From Comamonas testosteroni (lineage in GTDB: Bacteria > Pseudomonadota > Gammaproteobacteria > Burkholderiales > Burkholderiaceae_C): a DNA stretch of 64,000 nt. Positions 34,048-42,877 of the stretch are shown piece by piece. The stretch is taken from assembly GCF_030505195.1 (NCBI RefSeq), contig NZ_CP129672.1, forward strand, positions 62,001 through 126,000. The letters are read 5' to 3'. The notes beneath the pieces were generated by a model. That model saw nothing but the letters and a program-made list of their open reading frames with translations. It did no database searches and was not told where the DNA came from. The translations under genes were made by a program, and so were the position numbers. Position 1 is the first letter of the stretch. Every line of letters begins with the position of its first letter.

Positions 34048-35496
34048 TCAAGCTTGCGGTGCGGCCGTATCGGCCAACTGCCAGCCGCCACCTAGCGCCT
34101 GGTACAGCGCCACGGCGTTTTCCAGCTGGTTCTGACGCAGGCGCAGCACTTCCTGCTGCACGGCAAACAGATTGCGCTGGGCATCCAGTTCCTCCAGATA
34201 GCTGGCGTAGCCGGCCTCATAGCGATCCTTGGCAAAGCCCAGGGTACGACCCAGCACTTTTTCGCGTTCCTTGGCATGCTCCCACTGCGCTTGCAGCTGC
34301 TGTGAGCTGACCAGCGCTGTTTCCACATCGCCAAAGGCCTTGATGACCACGCCGCGATAGGCGTAGGCCGCCTGATCGCGCTGGGCAGATGCTGCATCGA
34401 ACTGGCCCTGCAGGCGACCGCCGTTGAACAGTGGCGCCAGAATGCTGCCGCCCAGCGACCAGACTCGGGCCGGGTTGTAATCCAGTGCGTTGATGAACAG
34501 GCTGCCGAAGTTCGCACTCAGGCTCACCTGGGGCAAAAAGGCCGCACGCTGTGCCGCAAGATTGCTGTCGCTGGCTGCCAGCAGCAGCTGGGCGCGTGCA
34601 ATATCGGGGCGACGTTCCAGCAAGCCCGATGGCAAGCCCGGTGCAGGCATAGCGGGCAAGCTCATGGACTCGAGCCTGACATGGTCGCTCAAGGTGGAGC
34701 GTTCCAAGGCCTGTGCCTGGTCATCACCGCTGCCGCCCACCAGTTGCAGCAGCGCTATGCGCTGGCGCTGCAGCGCCAGAGACAGCTGCTGCACCGATTG
34801 CCGCACGCTTTCCAGCTCGGCCAGCGCCTGGCTTTGCTGCAGCTGCGAGATATAGCCCACACGCACCTGATCGGTGAGCAGGCGCACAGCGTCCTCACGC
34901 GACTTCACCGTGTCCTCGGCCACGGCCAGCTGGGCCTGCAGTGAACGCAAAGCGATATAGGCCTGCGCCACGGTCGCGGCCACCGTCAGACGTACTGCGT
35001 CACGATCCGCCTGGCTGGCCTGCAGGCGCTGATCGGCAACCCGGCTCAGACTGCCCAGACGATCCCAGAGATCCAGCTCCCAGCTCGCTTGCAGCACGGG
35101 CTGGGCCGAGCGCACATGCACCATCTGACCGGTTCGCGCGCTCAGGCTGCGGTTGGCCAAGCCCGGTGCACTGAGCGACAGCTGCGGTGCGGCGGCGGAC
35201 CCGGCCACATCGAGATTCGCGCGCGCCTCCTCCACCCGAGCGAGGGCGGTGAGCACATCGTTGTTGCGCACAAGCGCCAGCTCCACCCAGCTGCTCAGCT
35301 GCGCATCACCAAAAGCCTGCCACCAGCCGGCCTGGACAGCATCGGCGCCGCTTACGGCCTGATCCGTGCTCCAGTTGGCAGGCACTGCGGGCCGGGCGCT
35401 GTCGGGGGCCCGGGTCAGACGGGGCACGCTGCAGCCGGCCATCAGCAATGCAAGCGCCAGGGGCAAGGCACGCACGATATGGAAAGCGTTCTTCAT
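34048..35496 (-). CDS. Outer membrane factor lipoprotein (NodT family) of the efflux operon
   Basis: A 482-residue TolC-type channel. The signal ends in a lipobox (LLMAGC near residues 18-22), so it is anchored in the outer membrane. Two repeats of the outer membrane efflux pattern are visible, each containing a long helical segment; typical motifs are AQAYIALRSLQAQLAVAEDT in repeat one and ERRPDIARAQLLLAASDSNL in repeat two, followed by AFLPQVSLSANFGSL. Its start overlaps the stop of the EmrA-like gene by 4 bases (ATGA), so it completes a tripartite MFS efflux pump. Confidence 0.94.
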   Translation of the reverse strand: MKNAFHIVRALPLALALLMAGCSVPRLTRAPDSARPAVPANWSTDQAVSGADAVQAGWWQAFGDAQLSSWVELALVRNNDVLTALARVEEARANLDVAGSAAAPQLSLSAPGLANRSLSARTGQMVHVRSAQPVLQASWELDLWDRLGSLSRVADQRLQASQADRDAVRLTVAATVAQAYIALRSLQAQLAVAEDTVKSREDAVRLLTDQVRVGYISQLQQSQALAELESVRQSVQQLSLALQRQRIALLQLVGGSGDDQAQALERSTLSDHVRLESMSLPAMPAPGLPSGLLERRPDIARAQLLLAASDSNLAAQRAAFLPQVSLSANFGSLFINALDYNPARVWSLGGSILAPLFNGGRLQGQFDAASAQRDQAAYAYRGVVIKAFGDVETALVSSQQLQAQWEHAKEREKVLGRTLGFAKDRYEAGYASYLEELDAQRNLFAVQQEVLRLRQNQLENAVALYQALGGGWQLADTAAPQA

Positions 35497-36716
35497 GGCT
35501 TGGCCTGTTCGGATGCGGAAGCTGCGGGCTCTTGAGATTTTTGAGCCAGATCGGCCTCAATCGTTTGAGGGGTCTGCGCTGAATGCTCTTTTTTTTGCGC
35601 AGTATCGAGGCGCACGATGACCGACATGCCGGGGCGCAGGCGCGCCGCGTCGGCCTGGCCCTCGTCGATGGCAATCTTGATGGGCAGACGCTGGACGACC
35701 TTGGTGAAATTGCCCGTGGCGTTGTCGGCCTTGAGCACGCTGAACTCCGAGCCCGTGGCCGGCGCAATCTCCAGCACATGGCCCTTGAGGCGCAAGCCGC
35801 CCAACGCGTCCACGCTGAAGCTCACGAGCTGGCCGATCTGCACCCGGGAGGTCTGGGTTTCCTTGTAGTTGGCCACCACCCAGTAAGTGGGCGGCACCAC
35901 ATACATGAGCTGCGTACCGGCCGCCACGTACTGGCCCTTGCGCACCGATACCTCGCTGACCTGTCCGTCGCTGGGCGCATGGACCACGGTGTTGTCCAGA
36001 TTGATCTGGGCCTGACGCAGCATCGCTTCGGCCATCTGCACCTGAGCCTTGAGAGAGTCACGGCCTACGGTCGTAGCCTTGATCTTTTCCTGATTGATCG
36101 CGATGTCGGCCTGGGCCTTGGCCACGTTGGTCGCGGCCAGGCGCGAGGTAGCACGCACCTTGTCGCGCTCGTTCAGAGAAACGGAGCCTCGCTCGGCCAG
36201 CTCCTGCACACGCTTGAGCTCCGCCTGCGAACGCTGAGCCTCCGCCTCCACGGCTGCCAGACCGGCGCGGCTGGCGCTCAGCGTGGCACGGTTCTGGGCC
36301 TGTGTCTGTTCGGAATTGCTCAGCTGCGCCTGTGCATTGGCCAGTTGCGCCTGCGCCTGGGCGACGGCCGCTTCATAGCTGCGGCTATCGATGCGCACCA
36401 GCGGCTGGCCGGCCTTGACCTGCTCGTAGTCCTTGACCAGCACCTCGGTCACATAGCCATTGACCTGCGGTGCCAGCACGGTGACGGCGCCGCGCACATA
36501 GGCATTGTCCGTGGTCACCACCGAGCTGTTGAAGGGCCACAGATTCCAGGCCCGCAGCACGAGCAGCATGCCTGCCACGGCCACCACCAGCATGACGAGT
36601 ACGCTGCGCAAGGAAGGCTTGATCTTCTTGGGCGTGGGAGGCAAGGCTGCAGCAGGTGAAGGGGCTGCTGTCGCCGCAGAGGCGGCGGGGGAATGGGGTT
36701 GTTGACTGTCGCTCAT
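35493..36716 (-). CDS. EmrA-like membrane fusion protein (HlyD family)
   Basis: A 407-residue periplasmic adaptor. One N-terminal transmembrane helix at about 38-58 (VLVMLVVAVAGMLLVLRAW) follows a proline/alanine-rich cytoplasmic start. The biotinyl-lipoyl half-motif VTVLAPQVNGYVTEVLVKDY is at about 78-97, then a long coiled coil (about 115-245) and the second half at VVHAPSDGQVSEVSVRKGQY. The start MSDSQQPH at 36714-36716 lies 16 bases after the MFS gene; upstream codons lack similarity. It bridges the MFS pump to the NodT channel. Confidence 0.94.
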   Translation of the reverse strand: MSDSQQPHSPAASAATAAPSPAAALPPTPKKIKPSLRSVLVMLVVAVAGMLLVLRAWNLWPFNSSVVTTDNAYVRGAVTVLAPQVNGYVTEVLVKDYEQVKAGQPLVRIDSRSYEAAVAQAQAQLANAQAQLSNSEQTQAQNRATLSASRAGLAAVEAEAQRSQAELKRVQELAERGSVSLNERDKVRATSRLAATNVAKAQADIAINQEKIKATTVGRDSLKAQVQMAEAMLRQAQINLDNTVVHAPSDGQVSEVSVRKGQYVAAGTQLMYVVPPTYWVVANYKETQTSRVQIGQLVSFSVDALGGLRLKGHVLEIAPATGSEFSVLKADNATGNFTKVVQRLPIKIAIDEGQADAARLRPGMSVIVRLDTAQKKEHSAQTPQTIEADLAQKSQEPAASASEQAKP

Positions 36717-36732
36717 GCTCAATCTCTTGCTG

Positions 36733-38913
36733 TTATGGGTTTGAGTTCCTTGCCGGGGGAGCAGAGCCATCCCGGCCGCCATCGCCGGCCGCAGGGCTGC
36801 TGCGGACGTCCTTGTCGATTTCCTGCTCCAGCTCGGCCTCGAGATCGAGCGCCTGGGTGTTGTCCTGCAGAGGGTCGCGGCTGGCCAGTACTGCCTGCTC
36901 ACGGGTCTCGGCGGCCTGCGCGGCGGCAGCAAGGCGCCGGGCCTGCGCGCCTTCGATCACCACGGTCCGCGCCGGACTGGCGGACTCGATCTGAGCACCC
37001 TCCTCCACATCGCCATAGGCATCGGTGGCCGTGGGCTTCACCACCACCGTAACGCGCTGCGATGCATTCGGCTCATGAGCGCTCGCTGCCTCGGGCTCTG
37101 CGACCGGTGCCACCGAAGGTGCGCGCTGGGGCGTGCCGTCGGTCCCGGCTGCTGCCGCCACCTGGTTGCCGCTTTGCCGTGTCATGGCGCGCACCATGGC
37201 GGCAGCCTGGCGCACGCGCGCCGAGGCACCCAGGCTCCAGAGCAGATACAGCAAGGCGATGGCGGCCGTCAGCGCAAACACATCGTTATAGGCCCGTACA
37301 TTGGCCTCGCGCCGCACGATTTGCGACAGCTGCAGCACTCCCTGGTTGGCGCGCATGGCGGGATCGGGCGTCACCTTGCCGTAGACCTGGTTCTGTATCT
37401 TGAGCCGCTCGGCCACCACGGGGTTGGTCGGTTCTATCTGCGCCACCAGGGCCACGGAGTAGATCTGCTCACGGTAGGTCTGGTAAGTGCTCAGCAAGGC
37501 CGAACCCAGCAAGCCGCCCATGGCCTGGGTCATGGAAATGGTGACCACGGCGGTGAGCATGTGGTTGGCGCCGAACTTCAGTCCCTGGATGATTCCGGTC
37601 AACATCAGCGGGCCCATGAAGACGCCCGAGCCCACCGCCAGCAGAAACTGGCTGAAGAAAAAATCCGAAGGCCGGTCCACGCTGCTGCGGTGGTGATCGA
37701 GAACCGCTGCCACGGCAAACAGCGCAATCGCCACCACAATCTGCTTGCCCATATTGGGAACACCGAAAGTAATAGCAGACAGCGCAACCCCTATAAGCGT
37801 TCCAAGCAGAATCACCATGAATAGTGGCTGCATCTGATCGGACGTCATGCCCAGCGTGCGCATCAGCCCCACCACGCCGTAGCTTTGCTCGGCTGTGAGA
37901 AAGCGCAGCAAGATAGCACCGATCACAAAACGAATCGTCGGCATCTGCGCGAACCAGCGCGTGTGGAACATGGGGTTGACGCGATGGTGCTCGATGTAAA
38001 GCGCGACGCTGAGCAGCGCGATCGCGGCCACCAGCATCCAGGCCAGCCCCGGCGTATCGAACCACCAACGCGAGTAGCCCTGGACCAGCACAGCAATCAA
38101 CAGGCCCAGGCCCGGCACCATCAGGCAGAAAGTGACGAAGTCCAGCTTCTCGAAAGTCCTGATGTACAAGCCCGATGGCAACTTGAGCAGCACCACAGCA
38201 GCAAAGGACATCAGTGCCAGGCCTGCTTCAAACAGATAGAGGTTGTGCCACTCGCTGTTATAGAGCAGACCCGGCGACAGAATCCAGGCCAGCGGCGTGG
38301 CCAGCTGGCCCACGCCCACGCCGATCACCAGCATCTTGAGCACATAGGTGCGTGGTGCGGCCTGCAGCATGTAGAGCGTGCTCAGCGACGAGCAGGTCGC
38401 TGCTGCCAGTCCGCTGGCAGCGCGCAGCAGGATCAGGCTGTCATAGCTGCCCAGCAGCAGGTGCAGCACGCTGAGCGCAGCGTAGCAACCCAGGCCGATC
38501 TCGGTGAACAGGCGCATGCCGAACTGCTGGCGGAATTTGTAGACCAGCAGATTGGCCGTCATATTGAACATGACGTAGGCGCCCGTCAGCCAGGCGGTCT
38601 CGACCGCCGTCAACCCCAACTGTCCCTGAATCGTGGGCAGATTGGCTGTGAACAAGGCATTGCCCAGGCCACCTGTCAGCCCGACCAAGACTGCAATCAG
38701 CCCGTAGCAGACGCGAATCCAGGGCTCGTGATGGGGCATGGCCGGCGAGCCGGGCAGCGCGGGCTTTTCATGCTCGGCCCAGTCCGGCGGGCGGCGCAGC
38801 AGGATGACGGGCCCCTGCGCAATCGCTGGAGGTGCTGAAGCCTGGCTGCTGGGAGGTTTCGGGCCTTCTTGATTGGCTTGAGCCCCCGTGGCTTGTGCTG
38901 CAGCTTGACTCAT
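36733..38913 (-). CDS. EmrB-like MFS drug efflux transporter (DHA2, 14-TM) with a long C-terminal extension
   Basis: A 726-residue transporter. An unusual proline-rich N-terminus (about 1-65) precedes a 14-segment DHA2 membrane part (about 66-570) with NLPTIQGQLGLTAVETAWLT, the family's first-loop motif. The final 150 residues are not typical: an A/T/E/Q-rich cytoplasmic tail containing a probable coiled coil (QARRLAAAAQAAETREQAVL, EAELEQEIDKDV). It exports hydrophobic compounds with EmrA and the NodT channel. It starts 5 bases after the TetR gene and is 16 bases before emrA, so one transcript is likely. Confidence 0.93.
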   Translation of the reverse strand: MSQAAAQATGAQANQEGPKPPSSQASAPPAIAQGPVILLRRPPDWAEHEKPALPGSPAMPHHEPWIRVCYGLIAVLVGLTGGLGNALFTANLPTIQGQLGLTAVETAWLTGAYVMFNMTANLLVYKFRQQFGMRLFTEIGLGCYAALSVLHLLLGSYDSLILLRAASGLAAATCSSLSTLYMLQAAPRTYVLKMLVIGVGVGQLATPLAWILSPGLLYNSEWHNLYLFEAGLALMSFAAVVLLKLPSGLYIRTFEKLDFVTFCLMVPGLGLLIAVLVQGYSRWWFDTPGLAWMLVAAIALLSVALYIEHHRVNPMFHTRWFAQMPTIRFVIGAILLRFLTAEQSYGVVGLMRTLGMTSDQMQPLFMVILLGTLIGVALSAITFGVPNMGKQIVVAIALFAVAAVLDHHRSSVDRPSDFFFSQFLLAVGSGVFMGPLMLTGIIQGLKFGANHMLTAVVTISMTQAMGGLLGSALLSTYQTYREQIYSVALVAQIEPTNPVVAERLKIQNQVYGKVTPDPAMRANQGVLQLSQIVRREANVRAYNDVFALTAAIALLYLLWSLGASARVRQAAAMVRAMTRQSGNQVAAAAGTDGTPQRAPSVAPVAEPEAASAHEPNASQRVTVVVKPTATDAYGDVEEGAQIESASPARTVVIEGAQARRLAAAAQAAETREQAVLASRDPLQDNTQALDLEAELEQEIDKDVRSSPAAGDGGRDGSAPPARNSNP

Positions 38914-38918
38914 ACACC

Positions 38919-39467
38919 TCAGGCCTTGATTCCGTCCAGAATGATTTGCAGGGCGCGACGCGCCAGTTGTTTACGCTGGGCAGTAGTCTCGCCACGCAGG
39001 GCACCGCCCAGCATGCCGAACACCAGGGACAGATCCTTGGCATTCAAGGCCTGCTTGCACAGGCCCTTGGCCACAGCACGCTTCATGGGCTCTTCGAACA
39101 CCAGCCACATTTGCTGGCGCGCATGGATGACCTCTGCATCGCTCTGGTCCACCGTACGCCAGTAGTCCACCAGCGTGGCGGAGACAGCGATGCGCTCGCC
39201 CACCAGAGCCAGCAGCTTGAAGAAAGCCTGGTCGTCGTCGCACCAGGCGATGGCAGCGTCCCGGGTCTTCTCGACCGAGCGCTCCAGCAGCGCCAGCATG
39301 ATGGCACGACGGTCCGGAAACTGGCGATACAGCGTGGCACGGCCCACCTGGGCACGCTCGACGATGAGATCCAGTGGTGCGGTCACGCCATGCTCGGCAA
39401 ACACGGCATCGGCAGCGTCCAGCAACTGGGCACGGCGTTCGGCGGATGGAGGACGGGTGGTGGACAT
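38919..39467 (-). CDS. TetR-family repressor of the efflux operon
   Basis: A 182-residue regulator. HTH region at about 8-55: AERRAQLLDAADAVFAEHGV, then ERAQVGRATLYRQFPDRRAI. The C-terminal part has the Trp/Tyr residues common in ligand pockets. The start (39465-39467) follows the GCCAATTATCGGACA palindrome by only 3 bases, leaving no room for a normal ribosome site, so the message may be leaderless or a downstream start may be used. It heads the operon TetR-MFS-EmrA-NodT and very likely represses it. Confidence 0.92.
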   Translation of the reverse strand: MSTTRPPSAERRAQLLDAADAVFAEHGVTAPLDLIVERAQVGRATLYRQFPDRRAIMLALLERSVEKTRDAAIAWCDDDQAFFKLLALVGERIAVSATLVDYWRTVDQSDAEVIHARQQMWLVFEEPMKRAVAKGLCKQALNAKDLSLVFGMLGGALRGETTAQRKQLARRALQIILDGIKA

Positions 39468-39470
39468 GGC

Positions 39471-39504
39471 GCCAATTATCGGACAGTTTTGTCCGATAAT
39501 TGGC
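39471..39504. promoter_or_regulatory. Perfect 34-bp TetR-type operator
   Basis: GCCAATTATCGGACA (39471-39485) and TGTCCGATAATTGGC (39490-39504) are perfect reverse complements separated by GTTT. It sits directly before the repressor gene and between it and the pseudouridine synthase gene, 53 bases from the latter's end. Such length and symmetry fit a TetR dimer-of-dimers site that would repress the efflux operon. Confidence 0.9.
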
Positions 39505-39557
39505 AGCACCCAACGTTTCCCCTTCCCTGGTCAGGGTCGGGCAATGCGCAGCCAGAC

Positions 39558-40475
39558 TCAGTCTTGCGGCAGCGCCTGCAGGCTGCGCCGGCTGGTGAAT
39601 TCGCGGCGTTGTCCGGTCAAGGGATCATCGAAGGTCAGGCTGCGTGCCAGCAACTGCAAGGGATTGGAATAGTCGCCCGGCTCCGGGTCGTTGACTACGG
39701 GATAGAAGGCATCACCCCTGAGCGGCAGACCCAGCGCCGCCATATGCACACGCAGCTGATGGCGCTTGCCCGAAACAGGACTGAGCCGGTAGCGCGCCCA
39801 GGCACTGTTGTGCTCGATGATGTCCATCAGGGTTCGGCTATTGGGCTCGCCCGCGACCTCATGCATGCGAAAGAAATGCCCGCTCTCCTCCAGGCGACTC
39901 GCATGCTCGCGCGGAAAGCTCAGCTGTGCGCGGTAAGCCGCCACGGCCTCATAGACCTTGTGAATGGCCCTGTCCCTGAACAACCCCTGGTAGATACCGC
40001 GTGTGGCGCGTTGCACCGAAAACACCACCAGCCCCGCAGTGTCGCGGTCGATGCGATGAATCGGCGACAGCTCGGGCAGATCGAACTCGCGCTTGAGCCT
40101 GACCAGCAGCGTGTTCTGCAGATACTGGCCGGCGGGCACCACAGGCAGAAAATGCGGCTTGTCGGCGACGAGCAGATGCGCATCGCGATGGATGACTTCA
40201 GCCGCAAACGGAATCTCTGGCTCGCCTTCCTGCTCGCGATAGTAGTAATAGCGCAGCCCCGGCATGAAGGCAGCATCCGGACCCGCCATCTCTCCGGTTT
40301 CGCTGACCACTTGACCGACTGCCATGCGGCGCAGCCAGCCTGCACGCCCCACAGCGGGCAGGCGTTCGCACAAGAAGTCGATCAACAGGCCTGCACCCTG
40401 TGATGGCAACACCACACAACTAGGGCTGACGCCATCGCGCACGGGCAGAACCTTGGGATCGTGGGAGTTATGCAT
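39558..40475 (-). CDS. RluA-family pseudouridine synthase
   Basis: A 305-residue enzyme isomerising uridine in RNA. The catalytic motif HRIDRDTAGL holds the essential Asp near residue 144, preceded by VADKPHFLPVVPAG (about 104-117), which resembles RluA's substrate-binding segment. Other signatures are VYEAVAAY, SGKRHQLRVHMAALGLPLRG and GDAFYPVVND. There is no S4 domain at the N-terminus; instead RRMAVGQVVSETGEM-type sequence occupies it, as in small RluA-type proteins. The target site cannot be named. Confidence 0.93.
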   Translation of the reverse strand: MHNSHDPKVLPVRDGVSPSCVVLPSQGAGLLIDFLCERLPAVGRAGWLRRMAVGQVVSETGEMAGPDAAFMPGLRYYYYREQEGEPEIPFAAEVIHRDAHLLVADKPHFLPVVPAGQYLQNTLLVRLKREFDLPELSPIHRIDRDTAGLVVFSVQRATRGIYQGLFRDRAIHKVYEAVAAYRAQLSFPREHASRLEESGHFFRMHEVAGEPNSRTLMDIIEHNSAWARYRLSPVSGKRHQLRVHMAALGLPLRGDAFYPVVNDPEPGDYSNPLQLLARSLTFDDPLTGQRREFTSRRSLQALPQD

Positions 40476-40623
40476 GGCGCGGGATTTTAGTGGCTGACTC
40501 GATTCCTGGCGCTCATGGCGGCATGGGCCCCTGAGCTCGGGGCGTCATGAATACCCCGACCAGCTGCTGCCGGATCTGTGACCGCCCGCGCACTTGCCAG
40601 ACAGTGATGCGACTTCGCGCCGG

Positions 40624-41619
40624 CTAATCCGTTCGGATATTCGCTTTGCGAATGGTGTTCTCCAGAACTCTTTTCTCCTGCTCCAGATAGGCCAGAAACT
40701 GGGGATGCCCCATTCGCATGGGCTTGAAGCCGGCTTCCGTCAGCTTTCTGGCCATCTCGAAGTCCGCTTGCAAGACCGCGATTTCATCGGCCAGACGCTT
40801 GACGATACGGGCATCCGTATGAGTGGGAGCCAGCAAGCCTTGCCAGGCCTCGACCTCCAGATTGCGAAGGGCCGGTGTCTCTGAAAGACTTGGCGTTTGG
40901 GGCAGCGTGGCCAGGCGCTGGCGGGATGTCACGCCCAGTGCCTTGACCTTGCCCTCCAGCACAAACGGTTGAGCCAGCGCAACAGGCAGCACGGCGAGGT
41001 CGATCTGGCTGCCTGCCAGCTCGGTAAGCACCTGTGGACCAGACCTGTAGGGAACATGCACCAGATCGATACCGGACATCTGTTGAATCAGCTCCCCCGT
41101 AAGGTGCAAGCTGGTGCCGATGCCATCGGTGCCCAGGGTCAGTCGCCCCGGTTTCTGACGCGCAAGTTCAATGAGATCGTCCGCACTGCCTGCAGCAAGA
41201 CCCGGGCGGGCGACAAGCGCAAACACCGAAGAAGCTACAGGTGCCACGGGTTTCAACTCGTGCAAGCCGTCGTAGCGAAACTTTGCCGGCGAGATCATGG
41301 GCGCGACCAGCACCGAGCTGGCCACACCGAAGAGCAAGGTGTAGCCGTCGGGCCTGGCCTTGATAACACGCTGCGTGGCAATAGTCCCCGATGCGCCGAC
41401 CATATTCTCGATAATCACGGGCTGGCCCAGACGCTCTGCCAGACGCGGCATCACCAGCCTGGCGGCCACATCCACACTGCCTCCGGGCGCGAAGGGAACC
41501 ACCACCGTCAGTGCCTGGGCAGGCCAGGGCTGGGCAGCCGCCTGGCTTGCCAGTGATAGCTGCTGCAGCAGCGGAGCGCCCAGCGCCCAGACTGCAAACT
41601 GTCTGCGTCGTATTTGCAT
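40624..41619 (-). CDS. Bug-family TTT substrate-binding receptor
   Basis: A 331-residue exported solute-binding protein. It starts with a twin-arginine-like signal MQIRRRQFAVWALGAPLLQQ and continues as a two-domain Bug protein: ALTVVVPFAPGGSVDVAARL (first ligand loop, about 38-57), IIENMVGASGTIATQRVIKA and DGYTLLFGVASS. The start at 41617-41619 is preferred over upstream codons because it begins the signal. It lies 29 bases downstream of the arylsulfotransferase-like gene and is likely cotranscribed, suggesting uptake or sensing of a sulfate ester or its product. Confidence 0.92.
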   Translation of the reverse strand: MQIRRRQFAVWALGAPLLQQLSLASQAAAQPWPAQALTVVVPFAPGGSVDVAARLVMPRLAERLGQPVIIENMVGASGTIATQRVIKARPDGYTLLFGVASSVLVAPMISPAKFRYDGLHELKPVAPVASSVFALVARPGLAAGSADDLIELARQKPGRLTLGTDGIGTSLHLTGELIQQMSGIDLVHVPYRSGPQVLTELAGSQIDLAVLPVALAQPFVLEGKVKALGVTSRQRLATLPQTPSLSETPALRNLEVEAWQGLLAPTHTDARIVKRLADEIAVLQADFEMARKLTEAGFKPMRMGHPQFLAYLEQEKRVLENTIRKANIRTD

Positions 41620-41648
41620 GTTGATCTTTCTGCTGGATCTGGAGTGGC

Positions 41649-42764
41649 TCAGCGGGACAGCCAAGGCAGTTGTTCTGCCTGGTAGCGCCATGTCTGGAAC
41701 ACCGTGTTCAAGCGCCCCGGGCCTGTGCGTCGTGCAGCGGCATCGGGATACTCGCCAAACCAGGGCAGGATGAACTCCCAAACCACCTCGCCTTGCGGTG
41801 TCACCTCAAACAGGCGCCCGGTGGCCGACTCCGTGATGTGCGTGTTGCCGTTCCACAACCGCTGCGCGCTGCCCATGAAGGCGGTGTAGAAGGCGTTGAC
41901 CATCTCATCCTGGTAGCTCCACACGATCTTGGTGGAGACAGGATCTATTTCCAGCACACGCGAGAAAGCCACATGTGCTCCCGCGCGGAAGTTGCCGTTA
42001 TCGAAGGTCAGGACATGGCCGTTCGCCAGTGGAACCGGAGCATGCTGGTGCGAGACCACCGATGGCGGGATATGCAGCTTTACCCTGCCGCTGGATTTGT
42101 CCACTCCAATGATCCCCGAGGTAGTGCGCAGACTCATCAGCACCGTTCCGCCAGCAGCAAGCCCAAGGCCGTTGACCAAAGGCCAGTGATAGCGGCCAAA
42201 GCCGGGATGAATGGGAAAGTCCTCAGGCTCCAGATGCTCCCAGGCCTTCCACTCCCAGACCAATCTACCCGCTCGGTCCACTTCCCGGATCACATCGCCA
42301 TACATCACCTCGGCTGCGCCAAGGGACGTGCCCCCGGGCACCTTTTCGGCAAAGCCGGGGGGGACAGGGGCGCAGGCTGCATAGAGCAAATGGCCATTGG
42401 GCAACCACTGTGCGTCATGGTGGTGTGTCGGGTCTTCATAGCGCCAGACCACCTGTCCGTCTGGCCTGACCTCGTAAAAATCACCGCCGTGCCACATGGA
42501 CCATGGCGCATAGAGGTCCGGCGATTCACGGTGGTTGCCGTTGTAGCCCAGATTGCCGTTAGGCAGGATGACCGCATGGCGGCCGGCGCGCACGGGCAGC
42601 TTCCACTCATGAGCCACCTGACCGTGGATATCTATGAGGTAGACATGCCCGTCGGCCGTCTGGGGAGCGATCAATGTGTAGCCGCCGGCGCTCAGAGCGC
42701 TGTCATAAGCGATAAGACCTGTGCCGCGTCGGCGTTGGGTGACCTGGTCAACGGTGGTAGCCAT
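41649..42764 (-). CDS. Arylsulfotransferase (ASST)-like beta-propeller protein
   Basis: A 371-residue protein with repeated W/G/D-rich blades: LIDIHGQVAHEWKLP, FYEVRPDGQVVWRYEDPTHH, HDAQWLPNGHLLYAACAP, VIREVDRAGRLVWEWKAWEH and RVLEIDPVSTKIVWSYQDEM. Histidines in HHHDAQW and VVSHQHAPVPLANGHVL resemble the active-site histidines of ASST family proteins. No signal peptide is visible, which is unusual for ASSTs, so it may be cytoplasmic or the start may lie elsewhere. The start MATTVDQV at 42762-42764 was chosen over an upstream ATG because it gives a compact N-terminus. It is divergent from a LysR gene. Confidence 0.85.
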   Translation of the reverse strand: MATTVDQVTQRRRGTGLIAYDSALSAGGYTLIAPQTADGHVYLIDIHGQVAHEWKLPVRAGRHAVILPNGNLGYNGNHRESPDLYAPWSMWHGGDFYEVRPDGQVVWRYEDPTHHHDAQWLPNGHLLYAACAPVPPGFAEKVPGGTSLGAAEVMYGDVIREVDRAGRLVWEWKAWEHLEPEDFPIHPGFGRYHWPLVNGLGLAAGGTVLMSLRTTSGIIGVDKSSGRVKLHIPPSVVSHQHAPVPLANGHVLTFDNGNFRAGAHVAFSRVLEIDPVSTKIVWSYQDEMVNAFYTAFMGSAQRLWNGNTHITESATGRLFEVTPQGEVVWEFILPWFGEYPDAAARRTGPGRLNTVFQTWRYQAEQLPWLSR

Positions 42765-42849
42765 GGGGTTCTTTCTGTGACAGAAGGGATTGATGGCTGC
42801 CACTCTAGAAGTTCGTCAGCGTCAGGAATAGCTGTTTGTTTTTTAAGAG

Positions 42850-42870
42850 GTGTCAGATAAAACTTTACAC
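42850..42870. promoter_or_regulatory. Possible LysR-type binding site
   Basis: GTGT (42850-42853) and ACAC (42867-42870) form an inverted repeat with a 13-base AT-rich centre, in the 113-bp gap between the divergent arylsulfotransferase-like and LysR genes. It loosely fits the interrupted-palindrome form of LysR sites. Short arms keep confidence low. Confidence 0.35.
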
Positions 42871-42877
42871 TCAGGAC

